Part shown: positions 1 to 8,030 of the stretch, in pieces
Numbering within the stretch: position 1 is the first letter of the stretch
How the letters are laid out: every line of letters begins with the position of its first letter
Source: Methylophilus sp. DW102
Lineage (GTDB): Bacteria; Pseudomonadota; Gammaproteobacteria; Burkholderiales; Methylophilaceae
Reading direction: 5' to 3'
DNA: 64,000 nt
Assembly (NCBI RefSeq): GCF_037076555.1
Contig: NZ_AP029023.1
Coordinates: 1,860,001-1,924,000 of the forward strand
Program-made: the position numbers and the translations under genes
The notes under the pieces: model-generated
Databases searched by the model: none
Seen by the model: only the letters and a program-made list of their open reading frames with translations
What the model was told of the DNA's origin: nothing

Positions 1-298
1 AGCGCGCACGCAAAAATCGCAAAGAAATGGTCCAGGTCTTTACGCACTAAGCCTGCGCAACAAAGCGCCGTTGGTTTTTTTGCGACGTCATTGACACAGA
101 TGCAACCCTGAACGCCAATGCGCGCCCTGATACATGCCATCCGCACCTAAATCCGTTACACTCTATTCTGCACGCGCGCTATGCTAAGCCTGCACCGTCC
201 GTGACTTTAATCTTGATGGTTCAAACCAAAAGAAGTCCTCGCGCAACGACCCCATTGATCTTGCCTTATGGCGCGCTGCCCAACCATAAGAGAAACCA
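1..298. other. Left-edge region, no complete gene
   Basis: The third forward frame is open from base 3 to a TAA at 48-50 and reads RARKNRKEMVQVFTH. This could be the tail of a gene starting outside the window, but 15 residues are too few to identify it. Bases 51-81 contain a weak GC hairpin followed by a run of T and could end that gene. The rest is leader sequence for the antiporter at 299, with no recognisable promoter. Confidence 0.3.
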
Positions 299-1516
299 AT
301 GCCATTACTGACATCACTACTGATTCTGATCGTCACCGCCCGCCTGCTCGGGCAAGTCTTCAGTCGCTTTAGCCAACCCGCCATTATTGGCGAAATGTTG
401 GCCGGGGTGTTGCTTGGCCCCAGCCTGCTCAACCTGATCACGCCCAGCCCAGCGCTGTCTGGCATCTCTGAGTTTGCCGTGTTCTTAATCGTGCTGTCGG
501 CCGGGCTGGAGATGAACTTCAAGGAGGTCATAGACTCCATGCGCGGCAAAGGCGCTGTCATTGCGCTGCTGGGCTTTTTATTGCCACTCACGGGCGGCAT
601 TCTGGTCGGGGTCGGCTTTGGTCTGGATGTCAGCCGTACGGTGTTTCTGGGCCTGTGTGTCTCGATTACAGCGCTACCGGTCACTGTTAGCATTCTGCAA
701 AGCTTCAAACTGCTGGACTCCACCATCGCACGCTATTCAGTCGCCACGGCGATCTTTAACGATATCGCCGCGCTGCTGGTGTTAGGGGTGATTCTCAACC
801 TGCCCGAGCAAAAATCCTATCAGGCCGTGGCCGCTGCCACGTTTAACGCGAGCTGGAAGCTGATTTTGCTCATGACGCTGATTGTCAGCATTAGTGTGCT
901 GATCAAGCAGGTCATTCAAAGAGGCATTCTTATCGACCAACTGTCAGAAAAGCTGGTCACCATCATCGGCAACGAGGCCCTGTTCGGCTTGCTGCTCCTA
1001 TTGGTACTCGTATTTGGTTCAGTCAGTGCCGCGCTCGGGTTTCACTTTATCATCGGCGCCTTCTTTGGTGCCCTGCTCATAGACCGCACCTTCTTTTCAC
1101 CCGAACGCTACAAAGAGCTAGAGCTCACCTTGAGCTCCATCACGGGTGGCTTTCTGGCCCCGGTATTTTTTGCCTATCTCGGGCTGGAATTCAAAATCCA
1201 GGTCATAGATTCAGTCTGGTTTGTCGCTGTGGTGCTGGTGGTGTCGATTGTGACTAAAATCCTGGCCGGCTGGCTGGGGGGCCGTCTCATCGGCCTGAGC
1301 AAAAGCGATGCACTGGGCATCGGCTTTATCCTCAATGGCCGCGGCGTGATGGAACTGGTCATCGCCAGCATCGCCTACGAACGCGGCTTTATCGGGCAGG
1401 ACTTGTTCTCAGTGCTGGTGTTGATGGGCGTGGTAACAACACTGATCACGCCGCTCATGTTCCGCAAATGGGTGATGCCAAAACTCCCCAAGACAACGAA
1501 TACAAGTAATCCTTAA
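299..1516 (+). CDS. CPA2-family cation:proton antiporter (Kef-type membrane domain)
   Basis: An integral membrane protein of 405 residues, hydrophobic through its whole length with about 12 predicted membrane segments. It has the Na+/H+ exchanger domain of the monovalent cation:proton antiporter-2 family (KefB/GerN type). Visible family signatures are the N-terminal GEMLAGVLLGPSLL stretch, FNDIAALLVLG in the middle and ILNGRGVMELV near the end. No C-terminal TrkA-N nucleotide-binding domain follows, so it is the transporter core alone and not a full KefB/KefC. It would exchange K+ or Na+ for protons at the inner membrane; the ion cannot be read from sequence. The ATG at 299 follows a purine-rich AAGAGA. 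The next gene is convergent and its stop directly abuts this one. Confidence 0.85.
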   Translation: MPLLTSLLILIVTARLLGQVFSRFSQPAIIGEMLAGVLLGPSLLNLITPSPALSGISEFAVFLIVLSAGLEMNFKEVIDSMRGKGAVIALLGFLLPLTGGILVGVGFGLDVSRTVFLGLCVSITALPVTVSILQSFKLLDSTIARYSVATAIFNDIAALLVLGVILNLPEQKSYQAVAAATFNASWKLILLMTLIVSISVLIKQVIQRGILIDQLSEKLVTIIGNEALFGLLLLLVLVFGSVSAALGFHFIIGAFFGALLIDRTFFSPERYKELELTLSSITGGFLAPVFFAYLGLEFKIQVIDSVWFVAVVLVVSIVTKILAGWLGGRLIGLSKSDALGIGFILNGRGVMELVIASIAYERGFIGQDLFSVLVLMGVVTTLITPLMFRKWVMPKLPKTTNTSNP

Positions 1517-2515
1517 TCAATAACAAGGCTCGCAGGTTTTTATCATCGCCTGCGCGAGCTGGTAGCCGCTCATCCATGCGCCTTCTACCTTGCCGCCATT
1601 GAGCCAGTCGCCACACATACCCAGTTGCTGGGCGGCATCCCAGGCAAAGCCCTGGTGCAGATAATTGGCACAATCCGCATAGCGCCAGCGGTGCACACTG
1701 TGTTCCATGGGCGCTTCACCGCCCAAGGCCTGGAATGCCGCCAGCAACGCCACCGCAACCTCCTCTGGTGCAAGCTCAATATTGGCCTCGGACCATTCAG
1801 CGCTGGCATGCAATACCCAGACCTCTTTGACCGCACTGCCCTCAGGCAAACGCCCCGGCTTGCTACTGTCTCTTGCCACCCAACTCAGCGGTCCCGCATT
1901 CACGAACAAGCCATCAAACGGCAAATCCAGCGTATGCGCATAGCGCCCCATCAAGGCCCAGCAACCGCGCATTTTTACACTGGCCGCCAGCGCCTGCATC
2001 TCCAGATTAAAGCCTAGCAGCGCCTGTGCCTGCGGTGCCGGAATCGCCAGCACAACCTTGTCAAACACCTGCGGATACGCGCCGTGCTCTTTGCTGTGCA
2101 CGCGCCATTTACCCTCGGCAAAGGTAATCTGCTGCACCGTCTGCTCCAGCTCCACGGTTAAAGACTGCGCCATCTGCCGCGCCGGTCGCGTATTGCGTGG
2201 CACACCAACATAACGCTGCTTTTCAGACTGTTTGGCGCGTAAACTCACCTCATTCGCCTCATGAAAGCGCCCTTGCCACTCAGCTACCACGCCCGCCTGC
2301 AACCACTTTTGCACCTGTGTCACAAACGGCTGCTGGCTTACCGTAAAATACTGTGCGCCATGGTCACACTGCCAGCCCTCGCCCAATCGCGTAGACACGC
2401 GCCCCGAAGGCCCACGGCTCTTTTCAAACACCGTCACCAGATAACCGGCCTGTTGCAACGCCTGGCTGCAAGACAAGCCCGCCATCCCCGCACCAATCAC
2501 CGCAATATTTTTCAC
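1517..2515 (-). CDS. FAD-dependent NAD(P)-binding oxidoreductase (amine-oxidase-like)
   Basis: A flavoprotein of about 332 residues. The N-terminus carries a Rossmann dinucleotide-binding motif (IAVIGAGMAGLSCSQ) followed by an FEKSRGPSGRVSTR stretch, as in the renalase-like branch of the flavin amine oxidase family. The C-terminal half contains W-rich segments and a final GDWLNGGKVEGAWMSG motif, which in this family contacts the flavin. The substrate is unknown. An ATG lies 21 bases upstream (2536), but a GTG at 2513-2515 overlaps the TGA of the preceding gene as GTGA and places the Rossmann motif at residue 2, so the GTG is preferred. It is co-transcribed with the Trp-rich small protein upstream. 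Confidence 0.8.
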   Translation of the reverse strand: MKNIAVIGAGMAGLSCSQALQQAGYLVTVFEKSRGPSGRVSTRLGEGWQCDHGAQYFTVSQQPFVTQVQKWLQAGVVAEWQGRFHEANEVSLRAKQSEKQRYVGVPRNTRPARQMAQSLTVELEQTVQQITFAEGKWRVHSKEHGAYPQVFDKVVLAIPAPQAQALLGFNLEMQALAASVKMRGCWALMGRYAHTLDLPFDGLFVNAGPLSWVARDSSKPGRLPEGSAVKEVWVLHASAEWSEANIELAPEEVAVALLAAFQALGGEAPMEHSVHRWRYADCANYLHQGFAWDAAQQLGMCGDWLNGGKVEGAWMSGYQLAQAMIKTCEPCY

Positions 2516-2763
2516 GCCACCCACCCCTGTTTCCACACTGCGCGGTCTTGCAACGCATGCCAGTCAATCACCTGCACGCGCCCAGTCATGACCGCTTCTA
2601 ACTCAACGGTTTCAATCACTTGCGTCTCCTCGTCACCCATCTTCTCATCGCTTACGATGAGCTTGGTCACCATAAAGTGTTTTTCTTTATTCACGGGCTT
2701 TACCGCTGTCCACTTAGAATGTAACAGCTTTTTAGGATTAAGCCGCAATGGTTTTGTTTGCAT
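2512..2763 (-). CDS. TIGR02450-type Trp-rich conserved small protein
   Basis: A small protein of about 83 residues beginning MQTKPLRLNPKKLLHSKW. The sequence NPKKLLHSKWTAV...NKEKHFMVTKL is characteristic of the short Trp-rich family TIGR02450, whose function is unknown. A more distal ATG (2799) gives 12 extra residues that do not resemble the family, so the start at 2763 is preferred. The stop codon overlaps the GTG start of the flavoprotein, so the two are translationally coupled. The C-terminal part (VIDWHALQDRAVWKQGW) extends beyond the core motif. No signal peptide or membrane segment is seen. Confidence 0.75.
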   Translation of the reverse strand: MQTKPLRLNPKKLLHSKWTAVKPVNKEKHFMVTKLIVSDEKMGDEETQVIETVELEAVMTGRVQVIDWHALQDRAVWKQGWVA

Positions 2764-2941
2764 GATCGTGTGACAACGTAAATCCAACAATTTATCCACT
2801 ATTTAGAGAGATTTCTAACGCATGCTAACCGTTGCAAGCCCCCCCTGAACTCGGGATTGAGCAGCCCACTGATTTGTCAGTCCTGCACCGCAAACCAAAT
2901 GCAAGAGTTTTACGCTCAAAAAGCCATGGCTCTCTTAGTGA

Positions 2942-2981
2942 TTGACGTTCGCAAAATATGGCATATACTAATTGTATATGC
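2942..2981 (+). promoter_or_regulatory. vapBC promoter with palindromic operator
   Basis: A sigma70-type promoter: TTGACG at 2942-2947, a 16-base spacer and TATACT at 2964-2969. A perfect inverted repeat, GCATATAC-TAATT-GTATATGC (2961-2981), covers the -10 element. An operator overlapping the -10 is the expected arrangement for autorepression by a VapB-VapC complex. A strong Shine-Dalgarno AAGGAG at 2985-2990 follows, 8 bases before the vapB ATG. The elements are read directly; repression is inferred from the family. Confidence 0.75.
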
Positions 2982-2998
2982 AAAAAGGAGCACCTATC

Positions 2999-3268
2999 AT
3001 GTCAAGTCCATCCAAAGCACCTCACCGAGAAGCCAAGCTGTTTCGCAACAACCGCAGCCAAGCTGTTCGCATCCCGGTTGAGTTTGAGCTACCAGGTGAT
3101 CGTGTATTAATTCATCGTGAAGGCAACAAGCTGATTATTGAACCAGTAGCACGTCCCGCCAACCTCGCCGAACTCCTGGCGCAATGGCGTCAGGAGCCAC
3201 CACTCGCGCCAGAAGATCAATTCCCGGATATTGAAGATATGCCCGCCAAGCCGGAGGACATATTTTGA
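2999..3268 (+). CDS. vapB: VapB-type antitoxin
   Basis: An antitoxin of 89 residues. The N-terminal half (KLFRNNRSQAVRIP to LIIEPVA) is an AbrB/SpoVT-type swapped-hairpin DNA-binding domain as in the VagC/VapB family. The C-terminal half is acidic and proline-rich, consistent with the flexible segment that wraps the toxin. The start at 2999 is set by AAGGAG 8 bases upstream; an in-frame ATG at 2972 lies inside the operator and is unlikely. Its stop overlaps the toxin start (TTGA), and the toxin's GGAGGA ribosome site lies inside this gene's last codons, so the pair is translationally coupled. Confidence 0.85.
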   Translation: MSSPSKAPHREAKLFRNNRSQAVRIPVEFELPGDRVLIHREGNKLIIEPVARPANLAELLAQWRQEPPLAPEDQFPDIEDMPAKPEDIF

Positions 3269-3669
3269 GTGGCTACTTGCTAGACACCAATATCATCAGT
3301 GACTTGATACGCAATCCATCAGGGGCCGCCGCACGCCATATTGAGCAAGTTGAAGCTAAAGACATCTTTACCAGCATTATCGTCGCCGCCGAGCTGCGTT
3401 ATGGCTGCGCAAAAAAAGGATCAGTCAAACTTACAGAAAAAGTAGAAAATCTACTCGCCACCATCATGGTGCTCCCATTAGAGAACCCAGTGGATACCGA
3501 GTATGGACGCATCCGCGCAGAATTAGAAGTAGCGGGTCAAACCATCGGCATGAACGATTTACTGATTGCTGCACAAGCCTATACTTTGAACCTAAGACTG
3601 ATAACGGATAACCTACGAGAATTTAGCCGCATTCGCGGCCTCAAAGTTGAGAACTGGCTTGAGCGATAA
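3265..3669 (+). CDS. vapC: VapC-type PIN-domain ribonuclease toxin
   Basis: A 134-residue PIN-domain protein. The acidic residues expected in the Mg2+-dependent nuclease site are present: D7 (in LLDTNI), E43 (in AAELRYG), D98 (in GMNDLLIAA) and D115 (in ITDN). VapC toxins cleave specific RNAs such as initiator tRNA or rRNA loops; the target here is unknown. Translation appears to start at TTG 3265, overlapping the antitoxin's stop, with GGAGGA 6 bases upstream. No ATG is available in frame near this point. It is intact and full length for the family. Confidence 0.85.
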   Translation: MSGYLLDTNIISDLIRNPSGAAARHIEQVEAKDIFTSIIVAAELRYGCAKKGSVKLTEKVENLLATIMVLPLENPVDTEYGRIRAELEVAGQTIGMNDLLIAAQAYTLNLRLITDNLREFSRIRGLKVENWLER

Positions 3670-3796
3670 CTGATGAAGGTTTTAATTTTACTCTGACCCG
3701 AATTAATATGAAATTTATATTAATATCCGTAATTAATTGTACTTTCAGCGCCACCCCACGTAGCATGACTAGGGGAAATTTTTGTATGAGGACAAT

Positions 3797-4810
3797 ATGG
3801 CAAGACCGCGAGTTTTTGTTAGCTCTACCTACTATGATTTAAAAGCTATTCGTGAGGATATCGACAGATTTATCAGTAGCTTAGGTTATGAGCCAGTCCG
3901 CCACGAACGAGGCCACATTTCCTATGGTCGAGAAGAAAAGCCAGAGGCTTACGCATACAAAGAGATCGAATTTTGTGACGTTGTCGTTTCAATTATTGGG
4001 GGTAAATATGGAACTTCATCAGCAGATTCAATTTACTCTATTAGCCAAACTGAACTAAAAAAAGCTATTGAACTCGGTAAGCAAGTTTATATTTTTGTTG
4101 AAACAGGTGTTTTATCTGAATTCAAATATTACCAACTCAACAAAGAAGTTACAGGCGTCAAATATTCTGCTGTAAATGATCAAAAAGTATATAGTTTTCT
4201 TGAAGAGATATATGCCTTACCAAAGGGAAACCCCATTTTTTCATTTGAAACAGGCTTAGATTTAACAACAATTTTACGTGAACAATTGGCTGGCTTATTC
4301 CAAAGGCTTCTTGCCGAAGACGCAAACAAAAGTCAAACAAGCCTCATTCAAGAGTTACAACGCAACTTACAAACAGTTGATCAATTAGTCAAATTTCTTA
4401 CTGAAGAAAAATCAAAAGGTGATAAAGCTATTCAAGAGATACTTTTTAGCAACCATCCAATATTTGATTCTATTAGAACAGCTACTAGAAATAAGTATCG
4501 TATATATTTCACGAATATTAACGAATTAGATGAATGGTTAGATGCAGCAAGATCATTTGAGAGAGTCACTGACGAAGATCTAATTACCGATCCAGATTTT
4601 TTTGAATGGTCACGAACTTACCCTAATCAAAATGCTAAGGAAACTCAAATCTTATGGGTTTATAAAGACCTATTTGATGAAAATGGCAATTTAATTTCAT
4701 ACACAAAATCAGAGTGGAAAGACAACTGGGTCAAACTTGAACGAAAAGAACTTAAAATCCTCAAGAAACCAAGCGCATTTGATGATTTCGATGACGATAT
4801 TCCGTTCTAA
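3797..4810 (+). CDS. DUF4062-domain protein with SSB-like C-terminal tip
   Basis: A 337-residue cytoplasmic protein. Residues 1-110 form a DUF4062 domain (RPRVFVSSTYYDLKAIRED, then CDVVVSIIGGKYG), a family with a TIR/nucleotide-binding-like fold often seen in prokaryotic conflict genes. A polar helical segment follows (about 175-220, TSLIQELQRNLQTVDQLVKF). An unassigned domain occupies about 220-320. The protein ends FDDFDDDIPF, which matches the acidic DFDDDIPF tip of bacterial single-stranded DNA-binding protein. No OB fold is present, so it is not an SSB. ATG 3797 is chosen because GAGGA lies 4 bases upstream; an in-frame TTG at 3782 is the alternative. Base composition is clearly AT-richer than its neighbours, suggesting transfer. 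Family assignment is firm; a defence role is inference. Confidence 0.75.
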   Translation: MARPRVFVSSTYYDLKAIREDIDRFISSLGYEPVRHERGHISYGREEKPEAYAYKEIEFCDVVVSIIGGKYGTSSADSIYSISQTELKKAIELGKQVYIFVETGVLSEFKYYQLNKEVTGVKYSAVNDQKVYSFLEEIYALPKGNPIFSFETGLDLTTILREQLAGLFQRLLAEDANKSQTSLIQELQRNLQTVDQLVKFLTEEKSKGDKAIQEILFSNHPIFDSIRTATRNKYRIYFTNINELDEWLDAARSFERVTDEDLITDPDFFEWSRTYPNQNAKETQILWVYKDLFDENGNLISYTKSEWKDNWVKLERKELKILKKPSAFDDFDDDIPF

Positions 4811-4983
4811 AACCTATTAAGTATTAATTGAGCTATGAATCTCCAAAAAGTCTGTTCAGTTGGGGTTAAGTTACTTCCCACTCTTGTGATTGACTGCTAA
4901 AACTCCATATAAGTCGAAACACTTAGCAACCCCAACAATCATCCGCGTTAAAATACAGCCACACTTGTTTTATTAGAAATCAT

Positions 4984-6021
4984 ATGGATAAACGCATCCC
5001 CGTCACCCTGCTCACTGGCTTTTTAGGCAGCGGCAAAACCACCCTGCTCAACAAGCTGTTACATAACCCGGCCATGAAAGACACCGCCGTGATCATTAAT
5101 GAACTCGGCGAAGCAGGTTTGGACCAGATTTTTGCCAATAGCCAGATTTCGCAAACCATTGAGAGCGAGCATATTGCCGATAACACGGTGTTATTGAGTT
5201 CTGGCTGTTTGTGCTGTTCACTCAAAAACGAGCTGGCTGACACCATGCGCGATTTGTTTTTTAAGCGGAGTTTGCAGGCGGTGCCGGAGTTTAACCGCCT
5301 GGTGATTGAAACCACGGGCATGGCTGACCCTGGCCCGATTTTGGCTAACCTGATGAATGAGCCGGTGATTGAATCGGTGTACCGCTTAGACGCAGTGGTG
5401 GTAACGATTGATGCGGCGTATGGTTTGCAGCAGATTGCCGAGCAGAAAGAGGCGCTTAAACAAGCGGCGGTGGCGGATGTATTACTGATTACCAAGCGTG
5501 ACACGGCCACGCAGGAACAGATTGAAGCCTTGCAGGCCAAGCTGAGCGAGATCAACCCGAATGCGACCCAGCAGTTTGTGTTGCATGGTGAGATAGACCC
5601 GATGCAGATTATTGATGTAGGCTTGTTTGACTTTGCCAGCAAGCAGGCCAACCCGCAGCGCTGGTTGCGGGCGCCTGCCAGTGGCTTTAGTGCGGCGAAA
5701 AAAGGCACTTTACCCAAAGCGCCTGCGCATGATGGGGTGAGCACGTTTACCGTGTATTTACCCAAGCCGATGGCTTATGCGGATTTTAAAAGTGTGATTT
5801 TAAAGCTGTGCCAGACGCATGGTGAAAAGCTGCTGCGCATGAAAGGCATTTTGCATGTAGAAGATGCGCCTGCACCGCTAGCGATTCACGCCGTGCACTT
5901 TACGCCCTATCCGCCCACCTTGCTTGAGGGCTGGGATGAAGATGAGCCAATTAGCCGTGTGGTGATTATTGGCAAGGGGATTGATGAAAACGCTGTGCGC
6001 GACATGCTGACACAGTTTTAG
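4984..6021 (+). CDS. CobW/YjiA-family G3E GTPase (metallochaperone)
   Basis: A 345-residue P-loop GTPase. It shows Walker A GFLGSGKTTLLNKLL at the N-terminus, the family metal-binding GCLCCS motif near residue 80, ETTGMADPGPIL (switch region) and the guanine-specificity motif as ITKRD. A CobW C-terminal domain follows (STFTVYLPKPMAYADFKSVI, then LLRMKGILHVEDAP). Members deliver Zn2+, Co2+ or other metals to client proteins. No His-rich loop is evident, so the metal cannot be assigned. ATG 4984 begins six residues before the P-loop segment. The gene stands alone, with a palindromic repeat just downstream. Confidence 0.85.
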   Translation: MDKRIPVTLLTGFLGSGKTTLLNKLLHNPAMKDTAVIINELGEAGLDQIFANSQISQTIESEHIADNTVLLSSGCLCCSLKNELADTMRDLFFKRSLQAVPEFNRLVIETTGMADPGPILANLMNEPVIESVYRLDAVVVTIDAAYGLQQIAEQKEALKQAAVADVLLITKRDTATQEQIEALQAKLSEINPNATQQFVLHGEIDPMQIIDVGLFDFASKQANPQRWLRAPASGFSAAKKGTLPKAPAHDGVSTFTVYLPKPMAYADFKSVILKLCQTHGEKLLRMKGILHVEDAPAPLAIHAVHFTPYPPTLLEGWDEDEPISRVVIIGKGIDENAVRDMLTQF

Positions 6022-6147
6022 GAATGAAGTGATTTAACAGGCGAATCGCTGTGTTGCGCGGTACGCGAAATCCTCATGTACTACAAGTACACTCCGGTTT
6101 CTGTGTTCCGTGCGCCTTGCGCTTCATCCTGCAAAATCATTCATTGA
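6022..6147. repeat. Imperfect palindromic intergenic repeat
   Basis: The whole 126-base spacer between the GTPase and the next gene is a degenerate palindrome. The centre is perfect: TGTACT-ACA-AGTACA at 6077-6091. The flanks GAATGAAGTGATTT (from 6023) and AAAATCATTCATTG (ending near 6147) are inverted counterparts, as are CGGTACGCG/CGTGCGCC further in. Similar elements with a central CTCATGTACT..AGTACACTCC are, from memory, scattered between genes in many proteobacteria. It could act as a hairpin terminator or mRNA stabiliser. Confidence 0.6.
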
Positions 6148-6178
6148 GAAAAATTAGTAGTTTCTATTTGGAGTTTTC

Positions 6179-6703
6179 ATGGCGAAGTTTTTGGAAAAAA
6201 TTTTAGAGAGTTTGATTTTTAAGAGCCGCTGGCTGATGGCGCCGATGTACCTCGGCCTGGTTGGCGGGCTGGTCATTTTACTGGTGAAGTTTGGCCAGGA
6301 GTTTATGCATATTGCCGGGCATCTGGGCTCGCTCACCGAGCAAGAAACTGTGCTCTCGCTATTGGCGCTGGTGGATATCACCTTGGTGGGTAACTTGCTG
6401 ATTATGGTGATTTTTAGCGGGTATGAGAATTTTGTCTCACGCATTGATACGGCGGACAGTGAAGACCGCCCTGAATGGATGGGTAAAGTCGATTACTCCG
6501 GCCTGAAACTCAAACTGATTGGCTCGATTGTAGCGATTTCTGCCATCGACCTACTCAAGGCCTTTGTACACCAAAGCTCGGGCACAGCTACGTTTAGCAC
6601 CGAGCAAATGGCCTGGCTGGTCGGCATCCACCTGACTTTTATCATCACCGGCGTGTTATTTGCCTGGATGGATAAAATTGCCGGACATGGGGATGACCAC
6701 TAA
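6179..6703 (+). CDS. YqhA/UPF0114-family membrane protein
   Basis: A 174-residue inner-membrane protein with three to four hydrophobic helices (about 18-40, 60-85, 115-135, 145-165). The start FLEKILESLIFKSRWLMAPMYLGL, the charged loop DYSGLKLKLIGSIVAISAI and the ending GVLFAWMDKI match the UPF0114 (YqhA) family of unknown function. The length is typical. ATG 6179 follows GGAG at about 6171. It is followed by a strong hairpin terminator, so it is probably monocistronic. Confidence 0.85.
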   Translation: MAKFLEKILESLIFKSRWLMAPMYLGLVGGLVILLVKFGQEFMHIAGHLGSLTEQETVLSLLALVDITLVGNLLIMVIFSGYENFVSRIDTADSEDRPEWMGKVDYSGLKLKLIGSIVAISAIDLLKAFVHQSSGTATFSTEQMAWLVGIHLTFIITGVLFAWMDKIAGHGDDH

Positions 6704-6756
6704 GCCCTGCCCGGCTTGACTGAACAGCGTTGCTTGTCTTTAAAAGGCTAAACTAC

Positions 6757-6780
6757 AAAACCCGCTGCGGCGGGTTTTTT
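6757..6780 (+). terminator. Rho-independent terminator
   Basis: AAAACCCGC and GCGGGTTTT form a GC-rich stem closed by a short TGCG loop and followed by a T-run, downstream of the YqhA-like gene. Confidence 0.85.
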
Positions 6781-6882
6781 GTTGCCTTAGAAACCCATTA
6801 AATCTTGCAAAAATAATAGCCTTAAAGGAACCAGTTAGCTATCGCGTTAATCATATTAGCAACTTTACTGGGGTGGCTAACT

Positions 6883-7200
6883 ATGAAAATTCCTGTCTTC
6901 ACTTTTATTGTTTTTTTGATTCCATCACTGTATCAAAACACGCATGCAGACGAACATGCGACAACACCGGATTGCAACAAGCTGCCGCCTAATTACAGTT
7001 TGAGCTATCTGGATGAAAACACCGATGGTGTGATTTCGTTACAAGAGTATTTGCAAGGCGACCCGACGCATCAGAAAAAGATGTTTGAGCATATGGATGC
7101 CAATCATGATGGTGTGCTGGATGTGGCGGAGCAAAAGGAAATCGAGCAGGTGTATCAACTCATGCATGAAAAGCGTGCAGCGGGGAGCCACAAAACCTGA
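6883..7200 (+). CDS. Secreted EF-hand calcium-binding protein
   Basis: A 105-residue protein with an N-terminal signal peptide (hydrophobic FTFIVFLIPSLY, probable cleavage near residues 21-23 after HADE-type sequence). It then has two canonical 12-residue EF-hand loops, DENTDGVISLQE and DANHDGVLDVAE, with acidic or amide residues at positions 1, 3, 5 and 12 and glycine at 6. It would bind Ca2+ (or a similar ion) in the periplasm or outside the cell. No catalytic domain is present. It sits alone between two terminators, so it has its own promoter. The partner is unknown. Confidence 0.8.
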   Translation: MKIPVFTFIVFLIPSLYQNTHADEHATTPDCNKLPPNYSLSYLDENTDGVISLQEYLQGDPTHQKKMFEHMDANHDGVLDVAEQKEIEQVYQLMHEKRAAGSHKT

Positions 7201-7206
7201 GCCAAT

Positions 7207-7234
7207 AAAAAAGCCCCATCACTGGGGCTTTTTT
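7207..7234. terminator. Bidirectional terminator
   Basis: AAAAAAGCCCC / GGGGCTTTTTT with the six-base loop ATCACT. The stem is flanked by A and T runs, so it can terminate both the EF-hand gene and the convergent PEP-CTERM gene. Confidence 0.85.
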
Positions 7235-7246
7235 ATATGCGGCTGA

Positions 7247-7726
7247 TTAAGCCTTTTTAAAACGGCGGGCGACAATCGCGCCCAATCCTACGAGCATCAA
7301 GGCCATGCTCTCTGGCTCTGGCACTGGGGTGACAACTGAGGAAAATGGCGTCAAGTTCGCATTGAAGCTGTAGTTACCACCACCATTGATGTTGAATCTC
7401 AGGCTGTAAGTACCTGAGGCCAGGTTGCTAAAATTGAAGCTATAGACATCACCGCTGGCAGCAGTAAAATCTGCCAGACCTTTAATCAGCGTATTGTTTT
7501 TGTAAAGACCAAAGACAAAGTCCTGGTTACCATTTTTCTGCAGGGCACCGTCTAGGTCGAGTGAGCCCAGCAGATTAAAAGCGGTATTCTGTGGAGCAAA
7601 GTCAATGATTTCAGTTTTACCCGAAGCTGCTCCTGGCTCATCGTAGCCATTTGTGATTGTAATCGTAGCTGCATTTGCATTTAAAGCTGCAAACATGACC
7701 CCTGCACAAGCCAGTTTCCAAAACAT
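7247..7726 (-). CDS. PEP-CTERM sorting domain protein
   Basis: A secreted protein of about 159 residues: an N-terminal signal peptide (FWKLACAGVMFAALNANA), a Gly/Asn/Ser-rich beta-type body, and a C-terminal sorting signal of VPEPESMALMLVGLG, a hydrophobic helix and the basic end ARRFKKA. PEP-CTERM proteins are processed by exosortase (EpsH/XrtA type) and linked to extracellular polysaccharide production. The segment LASGTYSLRFNINGGGNYSF resembles the FxDxF subgroup. Two ATGs are close (7732 and 7726). AAGGA is only one base from the first but seven from the second, so 7726 is preferred. No exosortase is in this window. Confidence 0.85.
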   Translation of the reverse strand: MFWKLACAGVMFAALNANAATITITNGYDEPGAASGKTEIIDFAPQNTAFNLLGSLDLDGALQKNGNQDFVFGLYKNNTLIKGLADFTAASGDVYSFNFSNLASGTYSLRFNINGGGNYSFNANLTPFSSVVTPVPEPESMALMLVGLGAIVARRFKKA

Positions 7727-7767
7727 AGTCATATCCTTGATTTAATTAAACATTTACTTCGTTAATC

Positions 7768-7796
7768 ATTATAGATTAAAAGTTTTTTTCATCCAA
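7768..7796 (-). promoter_or_regulatory. Sigma70-type promoter of the PEP-CTERM gene
   Basis: Read on the minus strand: TTGGAT (-35, 7796-7791), a 17-base spacer, then a perfect TATAAT (-10, 7773-7768), 41 bases upstream of the chosen start codon. Confidence 0.65.
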
Positions 7797-8030
7797 ATAG
7801 CCCGAACAGGCTAAACACAGACTTGGTAGCGAGTCATGAAACGACTACAAAGAATATCCCTGCATTTTACCTTTAAACGGAGAAGAAGCGGCAGAATATC
7901 TGTTTGATCTATTGAACACAGACACTAACCCGTCTCTTATCCCAGCACGCCTTTACACCTGATTAGTCTCCAATCCTATTGGTATCGCGATAATAATTAC
8001 AAGATAAATTTATATCAATGAGGGTGAAAA
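7797..8030. other. Intergenic leader of the chemoreceptor gene
   Basis: No open frame with coding character. The region is AT-rich near its right end and carries GAGGG just before the ATG at 8031. No convincing -35/-10 pair or known operator was recognised. Confidence 0.4.

Noticed and set aside
3797..4810. Calling this gene a single-stranded DNA-binding protein because of its tail
   Set aside because: Only the tip matches SSB; there is no OB fold and the N-terminus is DUF4062.
4980..5765. 261-codon frame antisense to the CobW GTPase
   Set aside because: Low-complexity Ser/Ala/Cys composition typical of an antisense shadow; the sense frame has intact GTPase motifs.
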